NCBI RefSeq assembly: GCF_949987535.1
Contig: NC_080078.1
Span: forward strand, 23,642,942 to 23,706,941
Direction: 5' to 3'
DNA from: Balaenoptera acutorostrata
Lineage: Eukaryota > Chordata > Mammalia > Artiodactyla > Balaenopteridae
DNA length: 64,000 nt
Below the pieces are notes generated by a model. The model was not told the DNA's origin, ran no database searches, and saw only the letters and a program-made list of their open reading frames with translations. The translations under genes and the position numbers were made by a program. Shown here piece after piece: positions 59,901 to 64,000 of this stretch. Position 1 is the stretch's first letter, and each line of letters opens with the position of its first letter.

Positions 59901-62226
59901 CAAAACAATTTTCTCATTTCTTGTAACATTTTCCTGTGAATCAAGCTGCTGTGTTTAAAAATTCTTTGGGGACCAAAATTTCTGCCACAAATAAGCAGGA
60001 ATTGCCTCAAGCACAGTCAAATGGAAACATGTAATAAAAAAGAAAAAAAGATAAGACAAATAAAACTAGAAAGCAAAGGAGATAATTTGGCTTTTGACCC
60101 AAAGGTAAGACCCATGGGTAGGTCTGACCCTCAAGTATACTCAACAAACTAAAGTTCTTCATGTAAGGAATATAAGCAATTTTATTTGAATTTTAAGTAA
60201 TTGGCTAATACTGAGAAAAAACTTAAAGGCTATGTTACTGGATGAGTGAACTCATTATTATACTATCTGCTGCTCTCAGAAATCTCCAGGAGACATGGAG
60301 TATGAGTTCACTTGGATGAAACCAGCCTTTTCCTCCCAACAGAAATCCCTTTGTAAAAACATCTGCCATCTCATTTTCTCAGGAAGGTTACCCCCAGCTC
60401 AGCCTCCCTTCTCCCCTGGACTGGAATGTCCTTGTTAACATGTATCTTAATAGACCCCATAAAATAATATTATTCACAGTGGCAGCTTAAAGCAGTAATT
60501 CCCTAATGTACTATTATGTGGCATTAAGACCCAATCCAGGCTCGTTTCAGCCTTAAACATGGCTTACTTCACAGAGTCATGCATGGTCTTGCAAACGTGC
60601 AAAAGGGCGTTCAGAATGACGGGGTCCTTGGTGGGCTCTTGCTGATGCCTAGAAGACATTTAGAGATAACCGTAAAAGCCATGTCCACTGAGACCACAGA
60701 AAGCACAGATTTAGTTCTCATCTACGATACGTATGTGAGAAGCAGTAAATTATCTGGTTGGCATTTAACATGGCCCAGATCACCAGCAATGGGCAATGAT
60801 CTAGCTTTCTCTTAATTTTCCTTTAAATAACAAGTTTGCTCTTCTAACATATCATAACTTCTCCTAACTACAAAATCGTGGTAAAACTGATACATTTCCT
60901 AAGCCAGGCAAGGGGCAAATATGTTTTCTTACCGTGTTTCTTGAACTTCTAAAGTTGTCCAACAACCTGTCTATAACTGTGTTAAGTGCCAGGCAAAATT
61001 ATTAATTTGGTTTCTCAAATAACATAAAAGGACATGCTCTTATAACAAATCTTTTTTTTTTGGCCGTGCCACGCGCCATATGGGATCTTAGTTCCCCAAG
61101 CAGGGATGGAACCTACACCCCCTACAGTGGAAGCATGGAGTCTCTCTCCCTTTTTTTTAAAAATATTTATTTATTTATTTATTTATTTATCTATTAGGCT
61201 GCATCGGGTCTTAGTTGTGGCACGCAGGATCTTCACTGCAGCATTCGGGATCTTTAGTTGCAGCATGCGGGAACTAGTTCCCCGAACAGGTATTGAACCT
61301 GGGTCCCCTAAATTGGAAGCGTGGAGTCTTACCCACTGGACCCCCGGGGAAGTCCCAACAAATCTTTATGTAAGTAAAGTAGGTATACTTGTTTCAAGCA
61401 TATGGAATTAACCTTCTAGAAAGATAATACAAGGAAAGCTTAAAACATATATTCCAGCAACTTCTAACTCAATTTTCCAAACTCTGGTTACTTGAGTTCC
61501 ATCTTAACATATTTTTTTAATCATATCTACATACTTAATATTTAAAGGGACTTTAACTTTTAACTTAACCTTGTCCTAAAGAATAATACACTTGAAGTCA
61601 CTGATTAAACTAGTTATATATTATCTAACATACTTTAAAATAAATACACGTTTTAAAATAAAAATAAAAATCTCTCTTCCATGTACCACCTGAAAGTATT
61701 TCATGTACCATCAGCAGTAGGCAGTTTTGGAAAAACAGATTTAATCAATAAAATGAAAGGAACTAAGCTGAAAACTGATCACAAATCTACACATTAAAGA
61801 TAGAAACCTTTCTAGCTCTGGTATCTTGAGAAGAATGACTTTATCTTTTAAAATGACACTTCCTAAATAGTACATCAATAGATTGCTCCTTCCCAAATCA
61901 CAGGAGTGAGATATGGGTGATGGTCAGGCTCTGTTAACATTTATTACTTTGTCTTCTTAAGATAATTATAAATTTTTATCATGACTGCTCCTTTTAATGT
62001 GGTTTTTCTCTCAATGTTATTTTAGGTATAAATATATCACTGTATCACAGGCCCTCAAAATGCATAAATTGATTTCTTATCAACAGGTTTCACAAGGGCA
62101 GCAGGAATTGAAGCTTCTGATTACATCATGTTACACTTACTTGATAAAAACTTCCATGATGCATTTGCAAACCTCCACCCGCACACTCTCTTTTTGGAAC
62201 ATGTCCAGAAATGGCAGAAATTTTTC
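14896..62226 (-). CDS. VPS35L: VPS35L, Retriever complex scaffold, C-terminal part (last eleven coding exons)
   Basis: Eleven - strand exons join to 1194 nt: 397 codons plus TGA. All borders are GT-AG and the phases chain without a gap. The product matches the C-terminal ~40% of mammalian VPS35L (C16orf62; about 963 residues in human, so roughly residues 567 to the end). VPS35L is an alpha-solenoid of HEAT-like helix pairs. With VPS26C and VPS29 it forms Retriever, which joins the COMMD/CCDC22/CCDC93 complex as Commander and returns cargo such as integrins from endosomes to the cell surface through SNX17. The C-terminal solenoid encoded here is the part that, by known structures, seats VPS29. 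No stop, frameshift or lost splice site is seen. The 5' exons lie to the right of the window, and the gene converges on KNOP1. Confidence 0.96.
15215..15524. mobile_element. Tigger/pogo-type DNA transposon remnant (MER2-like)
   Basis: The interior contains aaatggtgtagtatttgcat, aaatcatctctagatgactt and gatctgtggttggttgaatc, and it ends cagatacggagagccgtctgta. These are the hallmarks of the small Tigger-derived elements of mammals. It lies in the last VPS35L intron and encodes no protein. Confidence 0.75.
15689..15835 (-). CDS. VPS35L: VPS35L exon 10 of 11 in window (49 codons)
   Basis: The acceptor is CTATATCAG and the donor ATG/GTGAGG. It encodes [40 protein letters not shown] and HGCADTRTM. 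Phase 0 at both ends. Confidence 0.96.
16565..17400 (-). repeat. MIR SINE interrupted by an LTR
   Basis: The reverse MIR starts at about 16565-16650 (tgctttacacagctcacctt, tgtttaatcttcacaactct) and resumes at about 17270-17400 (ctcccgttttgctgacgagg, gctcaaggcccacagccagc). The intervening 620 nt is LTR material, so the MIR is the older element. Confidence 0.65.
16655..17268 (+). mobile_element. ERVL-MaLR LTR, MLT1-like, inserted in a MIR
   Basis: It carries gaagggactttgcaggtgtg, aatcctggattatctcggtg, gaaatgcaggcggcttctag and ends near ctgtaataggaaaccagtaca. Boundaries are within about 10 nt. It is non-coding and highly diverged. Confidence 0.7.
20849..20988 (+). mobile_element. 5'-truncated CHR-1 SINE with 12-bp TSD
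   Basis: Only the 3' part (gagaggcccgcgcaccgcga, tagagaaagccc, gaagacccaacacagcc) plus an ATTA-rich and poly-A tail is present. It is flanked by AAGGCTGGGATG at 20837-20848 and 20989-21000, a clean target duplication proving insertion of an already truncated copy. Confidence 0.93.
21001..21121 (+). mobile_element. Short CHR-2 type SINE adjacent to the truncated CHR-1
   Basis: The body reads ggaatttcctggctgtccaa, gggcccgggttcaatccctg, gtcggggaactaagatcctg. The right flank at 21122-21130 begins AAGGCTGGG, the same word that flanks the neighbouring SINE on both sides. Confidence 0.88.
21200..21440 (+). repeat. MIR SINE fragment
   Basis: MIR order is visible: gcagtggctatggattcacg, gagactcggttttcttttct, catcacagggctgttgtggg. 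It lies about 480 nt past the donor of the exon at 21919 in the transcribed direction. Confidence 0.6.
21919..22037 (-). CDS. VPS35L: VPS35L exon 9 of 11 in window (2 nt + 39 codons)
   Basis: The acceptor is TTCCATCAG and the donor GAG/GTAGGT. It encodes [20 protein letters not shown] and [19 protein letters not shown]; its first two bases complete a V codon with the previous exon. Confidence 0.96.
24060..25095 (+). mobile_element. L1 LINE 3' end split by a CHR SINE
   Basis: The text follows the L1 ORF2 C-terminus and 3' UTR: tgatgaagatgtggagaaac, aaaatggtgcagctgctgtg, atggaaacaacccaagtatc, ggatgaaccttgaaagcatt, then after the SINE ttgtatgactccacttatat. It is antisense to VPS35L and full of stops. 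Confidence 0.85.
24519..24852 (+). mobile_element. CHR-1 SINE inside the L1
   Basis: It begins gggcttcccttgtggcacag and ends in an AAATA-rich tail. The target word GACAACTA occurs at 24511-24518 and 24853-24860. Because it splits the L1, it is the younger insertion. Confidence 0.92.
25096..25560 (+). mobile_element. Older L1 fragment (L1ME/HAL1-like)
   Basis: It reads ggggtttatcctaagaaaat, gttgcacaaagatgcatata and tactatgaagacaataaaag, an older L1 3' region than its neighbour. The family is a guess. Confidence 0.5.
28000..28680 (+). mobile_element. L1 LINE 3'-end fragment
   Basis: It carries tcagagaaatgcaaatt, tgcctggtgggagtgtaaac, cacagcagcactcctcacaa, acgatggaatactatgcagc and a 3' UTR ending in aatcaaaatattg. 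ORF pieces across it are short and broken. Confidence 0.8.
29515..29650. mobile_element. MER5-like hAT-Charlie fragment
   Basis: The words gatgcttgttaaagataca, attctcaggcctcttcctgg and agagctccccaggtaattct follow the MER5 pattern. It is a small non-coding DNA transposon close to the VPS35L exon at 29771. Confidence 0.6.
29771..29936 (-). CDS. VPS35L: VPS35L exon 8 of 11 in window (55 codons + 1 nt)
   Basis: The acceptor is CCACTAG and the donor AAG/GTAGCT. It encodes [40 protein letters not shown] and [15 protein letters not shown]. It continues directly from LLIVP of the previous exon. Confidence 0.96.
31380..31565 (+). repeat. L2 LINE 3'-end fragment
   Basis: It follows the L2 ending: acccccaggacggcaggtac, tttatctgttctgtttgcca, cagtgctgggcacagagcag, ttggtaggtaaataatgttg. 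Confidence 0.65.
31566..31820 (-). repeat. MIR SINE, nearly full length
   Basis: Reverse MIR: gcaccttctatgtgccaggc, ccatttcacagatgggaaat, gaaccaggatttgagccccg, ttcctaactgctgatactct. Confidence 0.7.
32900..33030 (+). repeat. MIR SINE fragment
   Basis: It reads tcctggctttgaatcgtctt, gaccctgggtgagtcacttc, acctctctgtgccagggtct, tgagatgaggatagtaacag. Confidence 0.75.
33340..33650 (+). repeat. L2 LINE 3'-end fragment
   Basis: The L2 order is ctccctctgctgggaacacc, ggaatttccctgacccactt, tctttatgacaccttataca, atctgtctccttgagtggga. Confidence 0.75.
34180..34830 (+). mobile_element. L1 LINE 3' end with A-rich tail
   Basis: It contains ggtgcagccactatagaaaa, atgatccagcaatccctcct, gtggaaacaacctaaatgtt, atggaatactattcagcctt and gtatgattccacttatatag, ending aataaaattaaatttaaaaa. 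It is 5' truncated and antisense to VPS35L. Confidence 0.88.
35735..35945 (-). repeat. MIR SINE fragment
   Basis: Reverse MIR: tcagtcaatcctcacagcag, gacaactgaggctctgaaag, actttctcaaggccacgagg. Confidence 0.65.
36215..36370 (-). mobile_element. L1 3'-UTR fragment
   Basis: It has cactaagatatgattcatac, cacttaaaatgcacaattca, cagagttgtgcaatcatcac and aaaaggaaccccgtacccac, a standard antisense L1 3'-UTR block. Confidence 0.7.
36410..36640. mobile_element. hAT-Charlie fragment (MER5/MER3-like)
   Basis: It shows aaagtgtggtcctaggacca, atgctggttcaggggccaat, actgagtgagactctcagtg and aaagcatccccgattcctat. It is non-coding; the subfamily is uncertain. Confidence 0.5.
37265..37520 (-). repeat. MIR SINE, nearly full length
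   Basis: Reverse MIR: tgtttactatgcgctaaggc, cctaatcctcacaacaacct, ttccattttgtaaatgagta, ctcaccactaagtgatac. Confidence 0.7.
37709..37848 (-). CDS. VPS35L: VPS35L exon 7 of 11 in window (2 nt + 46 codons)
   Basis: The acceptor is CTTGCAG and the donor CCG/GTACGT. It encodes [20 protein letters not shown], then [20 protein letters not shown] and TLLIVP. The [15 protein letters not shown] region is among the most conserved parts of the protein. Confidence 0.96.
38428..38463. repeat. (CA)n microsatellite
   Basis: An imperfect CA run broken by one CCC, beginning after gtgtgcata. Confidence 0.95.
38561..38720. repeat. Purine-rich (GGGA/GGAA) low-complexity tract
   Basis: About 160 nt that is largely G and A on this strand, with many runs of three or more G. 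The proteins predicted across it are low-complexity artefacts. Confidence 0.85.
39705..40967 (+). mobile_element. L1 LINE 3' end split by a CHR SINE
   Basis: It begins near tctacaaatgacagatatga, and contains aaaagatgctcaacatcatt, atgagagaaatgcaaatcaa, tggtgcagttgctgtggaaa, cccaagtgtccatcaaagaa and ggttgcacagcattgtgaat, ending taatcacaatacaaaaataa. It has many stops and is antisense to VPS35L. The 5' border is approximate. Confidence 0.85.
39906..40235 (+). mobile_element. CHR-1 SINE inside the L1
   Basis: A full SINE body starting gggtcttccctggtggcgca with an AAATA tail. The 15-bp target duplication is AAAACCACCACGAGA (39891-39905) and AAAACCACCATGAGA (40236-40250), one mismatch. The L1 reads through across it. 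Confidence 0.95.
42040..42665. mobile_element. MER5-like hAT element split by an L1
   Basis: The left part (tgttttccaaaattgcttga, aagaatcatcaagatccttg) and right part (ccaccttaaatgtattcaac, tagagactcggaaatctaac) together follow the MER5 pattern. The 448-nt insertion at 42145-42592 separates them. Confidence 0.65.
42145..42592 (+). mobile_element. 5'-truncated L1 insertion with 14-bp TSD
   Basis: It carries the L1 3' sequence (attgctgatgggaatggaac, gatgacccttgaaatcactc, taagattccatttacatgaa) and a tail tgttatttaaaaaatatata. The target word GGTTCCCAGGCCCC is at 42131-42144 and 42593-42606 without mismatch. Confidence 0.92.
43640..44310 (+). mobile_element. Old L1 fragment (L1ME/HAL1-like)
   Basis: It reads gactagttaaagaaattatt, catacattatgatcctattt, tggatattttttagaggtga and ends with aaatattaaaataaaaatca. 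Diverged; ORFs across it are fortuitous. Confidence 0.55.
44691..44991 (+). mobile_element. CHR-1 SINE, full length
   Basis: It begins ggggcttccctggtggcgca and ends in a long A tail. The target duplication is AAAACAAAATGTC at 44678-44690 and 44992-45004, perfect over 13 bp. Confidence 0.95.
45221..45573 (+). mobile_element. ERVL-MaLR solo LTR, MLT1-type
   Basis: It starts TGTTGTGGACTAAATG and ends with CA. It contains ccccaatgtgatggtattag, ggaggtgattaggtcatgag, cttgatcttggacttccag, aagccacccagtctatggta and agcagcccaaagagactaag. No internal genes, so it is a solo LTR. Confidence 0.88.
46320..46460 (+). repeat. MIR SINE fragment
   Basis: It reads tggagagagcacttgaagtc, gctcctgggcaagtcatgtc, gagcttcagtttcctcctct. 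Confidence 0.75.
46500..46870 (+). repeat. L2 LINE 3'-end fragment
   Basis: L2 order: cctctaggcctttgctcttg, cctctttt-aagaagct, aactccctagtacattttat, ttgcatgacatttatcatgt. Confidence 0.65.
47123..48404 (+). mobile_element. Mariner DNA transposon, end to end (1282 bp), decayed
   Basis: The 5' inverted repeat is TTGGGTTGGCCAAAAGGTTC and the 3' end reads GAACTGTTTGGCCAATCCAA, its near-perfect complement. TA dinucleotides flank both ends (47121-47122 and 48405-48406), the mariner target duplication. The length matches autonomous mariners. The interior retains transposase fragments in several frames: a helix-turn-helix part (about 47307-47537), a GDEKW motif (about 47762) and a HQDN motif plus [13 protein letters not shown] (about 48030-48160), the D,D,D catalytic blocks. 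Stops and frameshifts make it inactive. It is antisense to VPS35L. Confidence 0.95.
47307..48261 (+). pseudogene. Mariner transposase pseudogene
   Basis: It starts with [20 protein letters not shown], the N-terminal DNA-binding region, and has [20 protein letters not shown] before a stop at 47535. The catalytic part continues out of frame; the last readable block is 47935-48261 with the third catalytic aspartate in [11 protein letters not shown]. At least two lesions separate the parts. The transposase once cut and joined DNA at TA sites; this copy cannot make it. Confidence 0.9.
49345..49445 (+). mobile_element. Artiodactyl-type L1 3'-UTR end
   Basis: It has attgggagactgggattgac, gtatacactgatgtgtataa, atggatgactaataagaacc and a tail of TTTAA repeats, the 3' end of the L1 lineage in cattle and whales. 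Confidence 0.75.
49470..50170 (+). mobile_element. L1 3'-end fragments
   Basis: It repeats the motif aggtggttgccagagaggaa, tcataactagacttatgacg, gtcaattatacttcaaaaaa and tggtcatcagttcatgctgt, ending tctcaataaaactggaagaa. It may be two adjacent partial copies. Confidence 0.6.
50500..50720 (-). repeat. MIR SINE, nearly full length
   Basis: Reverse MIR: cgctactgtgcgccagtggg, atctccactttacagatgga, aaactgaggcaccatatggc. Confidence 0.7.
50750..50930 (+). repeat. L2 LINE 3'-end fragment
   Basis: It reads ccatgcctttgctcaggcca, tctacctggaaggccaacta, tctttcaagacccaacttta, aaacatcttcctttctgagg. Confidence 0.6.
52480..52740. repeat. Old mammalian interspersed repeat, family not named
   Basis: It contains gagggaacagcaagtgcaaa, ggccggaaggcaccagacca and tgggaggctactagagcgcc. 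The same kind of text occurs at about 1000-1250, 21650-21850, 39635-39705 and 49000-49180, so it is a dispersed fossil. Confidence 0.45.
53437..53551 (-). CDS. VPS35L: VPS35L exon 6 of 11 in window (38 codons + 1 nt)
   Basis: The acceptor is TTCTTCTAG and the donor AAG/GTGAGC. It encodes [20 protein letters not shown] and [18 protein letters not shown], hydrophobic solenoid helices. The next exon is 15.6 kb away across the largest intron of the window. Confidence 0.96.
54380..54457 (-). CDS. VPS35L: VPS35L exon 5 of 11 in window (26 codons)
   Basis: It encodes [20 protein letters not shown] and TAAFVR, a strongly basic stretch. The acceptor is TCTAG/AGT and the donor CGG/GTATGT. A second AG two bases inside the exon would shift the frame and is rejected. 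Phase 0 at both ends. Confidence 0.95.
54458..55994. other. VPS35L intron with a possible DNA-transposon relic
   Basis: At about 55125-55690 the ends (ggctcccaaactgtatacca; ggcaccatgatccaagaaag) resemble terminal regions of hAT elements, with an AT-rich middle. The call is tentative. A short direct repeat built on TTAATCCTTATA lies at about 54938-54985. Nothing else is recognised. Confidence 0.35.
55995..56093 (-). CDS. VPS35L: VPS35L exon 4 of 11 in window (33 codons)
   Basis: The acceptor is GACTCTAG and the donor CAT/GTAAGG. It encodes [20 protein letters not shown] and [13 protein letters not shown], the FYVEAR segment being highly typical of VPS35L. Phase 0 at both ends. Confidence 0.96.
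57165..57655 (+). mobile_element. ERVL-MaLR LTR, MLT1-like (approximate borders)
   Basis: The 3' part is characteristic: tattttaagccactaagttt, gttatacagcactgggtaac, taggacg. The 5' part (tctgcttgtcccttcgcagt) is diverged. Non-coding. Confidence 0.6.
57755..57927 (+). mobile_element. Short CHR-2 type SINE
   Basis: The body reads gagttccctggtggcctggg, ttccatccccggtcagggaa, actgagatcccgcaagccgc with an A-rich tail. The target duplication is GCAGCCCCTCCTCC (57741-57754) and GAAGCCCCTTCTCC (57928-57941), two mismatches. Confidence 0.87.
58531..58594 (-). CDS. VPS35L: VPS35L exon 3 of 11 in window (64 nt)
   Basis: The acceptor is GATTTTAG and the donor ATG/GTAAGT. It encodes [20 protein letters not shown] then M after completing an N codon with the previous exon. 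It is the shortest exon here and too short to show in a simple open-frame scan. Confidence 0.95.
58595..60567. other. VPS35L intron
   Basis: About 58880-59130 resembles an old L1 3'-UTR-type fragment (ttatacagtgaacaccaata, ttatcattttacagtatttg). About 59250-59650 looks like an old repeat in reverse orientation. A perfect 15-bp tandem duplication of TTCATTCTTTGAGAC lies at 59315-59344. The rest is AT-rich without a recognisable element. Confidence 0.45.
60568..60648 (-). CDS. VPS35L: VPS35L exon 2 of 11 in window (81 nt)
   Basis: The acceptor is TCTTCTAG and the donor GAA/GTAAGC. It encodes [20 protein letters not shown] and TMHDSV, with one base carried in and two carried out. The frame matches both neighbours. 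Confidence 0.95.
60649..62140. other. VPS35L intron
   Basis: A two-body CHR SINE insertion occupies 61054-61356. The remaining sequence is AT-rich and shows no element I can name. Confidence 0.6.
61054..61356 (-). mobile_element. Two CHR-type SINE bodies within one TSD pair
   Basis: Reading leftward from 61356: head (gacttccccgggggtccagt), body and a TTTA-tract tail (61150-61190), then a second, shorter CHR body (61055-61140) and a T-rich tail. The flanking word AACAAATCTTT is at 61044-61054 and 61357-61367. The inner boundary carries no clear second duplication. Confidence 0.8.
62141..62226 (-). CDS. VPS35L: VPS35L exon 1 of 11 in window (28 codons + 2 nt)
   Basis: The acceptor follows a T run (TTTTTTAG/GAA) and the donor is CAA/GTAAGT. 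It encodes [20 protein letters not shown] and KCIMEVFI, amphipathic solenoid helices. Two bases carry over to the next exon to make K. Confidence 0.95.
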
Positions 62227-62564
62227 CTAAAAAAAAAATTATAAAAGCACTCTACCTGCGATTTACACAAGTTACTGGAAGGAATTTGTGAGTTACTTTT
62301 TCTTTGAAGGGCAAAACAGAGGAAGAGTTGTTCATCTTTCTGAGGCAGATCTGATCAGGACTCACGTGAAAGCAAGGAGAGAACTCTGGGGATTTTAAAA
62401 CTATTACTATTAAAACAAACTGCGCATGCCCAAGGACCAGGGCTGGGGCCAGTTAACATTTTGGCGAATCATCTGGACAACCTTTAGATGAGCATAAGCT
62501 GTTCTTGGTAGCAGAAGGCAAGGGAGGCTTCAATCTTCTAATGATTGTATAGAGGAACAGAGAA

Positions 62565-62745
62565 AGAAGAGTCAGAGTTGTTCAGAGAGGCTTCTGCAAC
62601 CTGACTCCTCACTCAGTGGCTGTGTGACCTTAAGCAAGTTACTCCACCTCTTCCAGCATCAGTTTCCTCATCTGTAAAGTGGGACTCATTACTACTCCTG
62701 CCTTCCCAGTGGTGTTCTGAAAATGATCTGAGGCAATCCATGTAA
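62565..62745 (+). repeat. MIR SINE, nearly full length
   Basis: It reads gtggctgtgtgaccttaagc, aagttactccacctcttcca, catcagtttcctcatctgta, aagtgggactcattactact. Confidence 0.85.
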
Positions 62746-62749
62746 AGTC

Positions 62750-64000
62750 AATAGAAAAGATCAACTAAACTAAAAGCTGGTTCTTTGAAAAGATAAACAA
62801 AATTGATAAACCTTTAGCCAGACTCATCAAGAAAAAATGGGAGAGGGCCCAAATCAGTAAAATTAGACATGAAAAAGAAGTTACAACTGATACCACAGAA
62901 ATACAAAGAAGCGTAAGAGACTACTACAAGCAACTATATGCCAACAAAACAGACAATCTAGAAGAAATGGAAAAATTCTTAGAAAGGTACAATCTCCTAA
63001 GAGTGAACCAATAAGAAATAGAAAATATAAAACAGACCAATTACAAGTACTAAAATTGATCTGTGATTAAGAAACTCCCAACAAACAAAAGTCCAGGACT
63101 AGATGGCTTCACAGGCAAATTCTATCAAACATTTAGAGAGGAGTTAATAAACTATTCCAAAAAATTAACTCATTCTATGAGGCCACCATCACCCTGATAC
63201 CAAAATCAGACAAAGATACCATCAAAAAGAAAATTACAGGCCAATATCACTGATGAACATAGATGCAAAAATCCTCAACAAAATATTGAATACTAGCAAA
63301 CTGAATCCAATAGTACATTAAAAAGATCATACACCATGAACAAATGGGATCATTATCCCAAGGATGCAAGGACTTTTCAATATCCACAAGTCAATCAGTG
63401 TGATACACCACAGTAATAAATTGAAGAATAAAAACCACTATGATCATCTCGATAGATGCAGAAAAGGCTTTTGATAAAATTCAACATCCATTTATGATAA
63501 AAACTCTCCAGAAAGTGGGTATAGAGGGGACCTACCTTAACATAATAAATGCCATATATGACAAACCCACAGCTAACATCATACTCAATGGCGAAAAGCT
63601 GAAAGCATTTCCTCTAAGATCAGGAACAAGACAAGGCTGTCCACTCTCACCACTTTTATTCAACATAGTTTTGGAAGTCCTAGCCACACCAATCAGAGAA
63701 GGAAAAGAAACAAAAGGAACCCAAACTGGAAAAGAAGTAAAACTGTCACTGTTTGCAGATGACATGATACTATACATAGAAAACCCCAAAGACGCTACTG
63801 GAAAACTACTAGAGCTTGCTCATCAATGAATTCGGTAAAGTTGCAGGATACAAAATTAATACATAGGGATCTGTTGCATTTCTATACACTAACAATGAAA
63901 GGTCAGAAAGAGAAACTAAGGTAACAATCCCATTTACCATTGCATCAAAAAGAATAAAATGCCTAGGAATAAACTTACCTAAGCAGGCAAAAGACCTGTA
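62750..64000 (+). mobile_element. L1 LINE, 5'-truncated, ORF2 reverse transcriptase region, runs off the window
   Basis: It opens abruptly after a MIR with caatagaaaagatcaactaa, inside ORF2, so it is 5' truncated. The ORF2 text then runs colinearly through the segment before the polymerase (about 62760-63060), the thumb-side blocks and the catalytic palm, and continues past 64000. Several stops and frameshifts break it. The orientation is opposite to VPS35L, the commonly tolerated orientation in introns. Confidence 0.92.
63440..63829 (+). pseudogene. L1 ORF2 reverse transcriptase fragment (129 codons open)
   Basis: The open stretch reads [40 protein letters not shown] and [14 protein letters not shown]. 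It keeps the first catalytic aspartate (SIDAEKAFD) and the FADD pair, the three metal-binding acids of the polymerase palm, which normally copies L1 RNA at a nicked target. Flanking frames are interrupted, so this is a fragment of a dead copy and not a gene. Confidence 0.9.

Noticed and set aside
1..64000. CRISPR arrays, operons, phage or toxin cassettes
   Set aside because: The gene structure, splice sites and transposons are those of a mammalian nuclear genome. No spaced identical repeats or prokaryotic gene clusters are present.

Overview
This is a stretch of mammalian nuclear genome, almost certainly from a cetacean. The main evidence is at least eight tRNA-derived SINEs of the CHR type (bodies carrying 'gcttccctggtggcgcagtgg' or 'aattccctggcggtcc', known from whales, hippos and ruminants), an artiodactyl-type L1 3' end near 49.4 kb and a mariner of the kind found in cattle and whales. 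The gene content matches the region of human 16p12.3 that holds KNOP1 and VPS35L. Species-level assignment is not possible by eye.

Two protein-coding genes converge tail to tail. On the + strand the last three coding exons of KNOP1 (lysine-rich nucleolar protein 1) lie at 1919-1987, 7279-7356 and 9702-10013; its long lysine-rich exon must lie to the left of the window. On the - strand the last eleven coding exons of VPS35L (the VPS35-like scaffold of the Retriever/Commander endosomal recycling complex) run from 62226 down to the stop codon at 14896. All 14 exons have GT-AG borders and their phases add up without a gap (152 codons plus stop for KNOP1, 397 codons plus stop for VPS35L). The stop codons are 4.9 kb apart, and the interval holds the 3' UTRs of both genes, which may overlap.

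The remaining ~97% is intronic or intergenic DNA filled with transposon relics: L1 fragments (2.4-3.4, 24.1-25.6, 28.0-28.7, 34.2-34.8, 39.7-41.0, 42.1-42.6, 43.6-44.3, 49.3-50.2 and 62.75-64.0 kb), CHR SINEs, MIR and L2 fossils, ERVL/MaLR LTRs, hAT and Tigger-like DNA transposons, and one end-to-end mariner (47123-48404). Several insertions are nested and have readable target-site duplications, so their relative ages can be ordered.

I looked for an unusual or undescribed system and did not find one. There is no CRISPR array, operon, phage or toxin cassette, no recognisable RNA gene and no unexplained long ORF. The observations worth a second look concern nested transposons, a G-rich minisatellite inside a hAT element, sequential SINE insertion at one target, and the convergent 3' ends. 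Repeat family names below are from memory of consensus sequences and boundaries marked 'about' are approximate.
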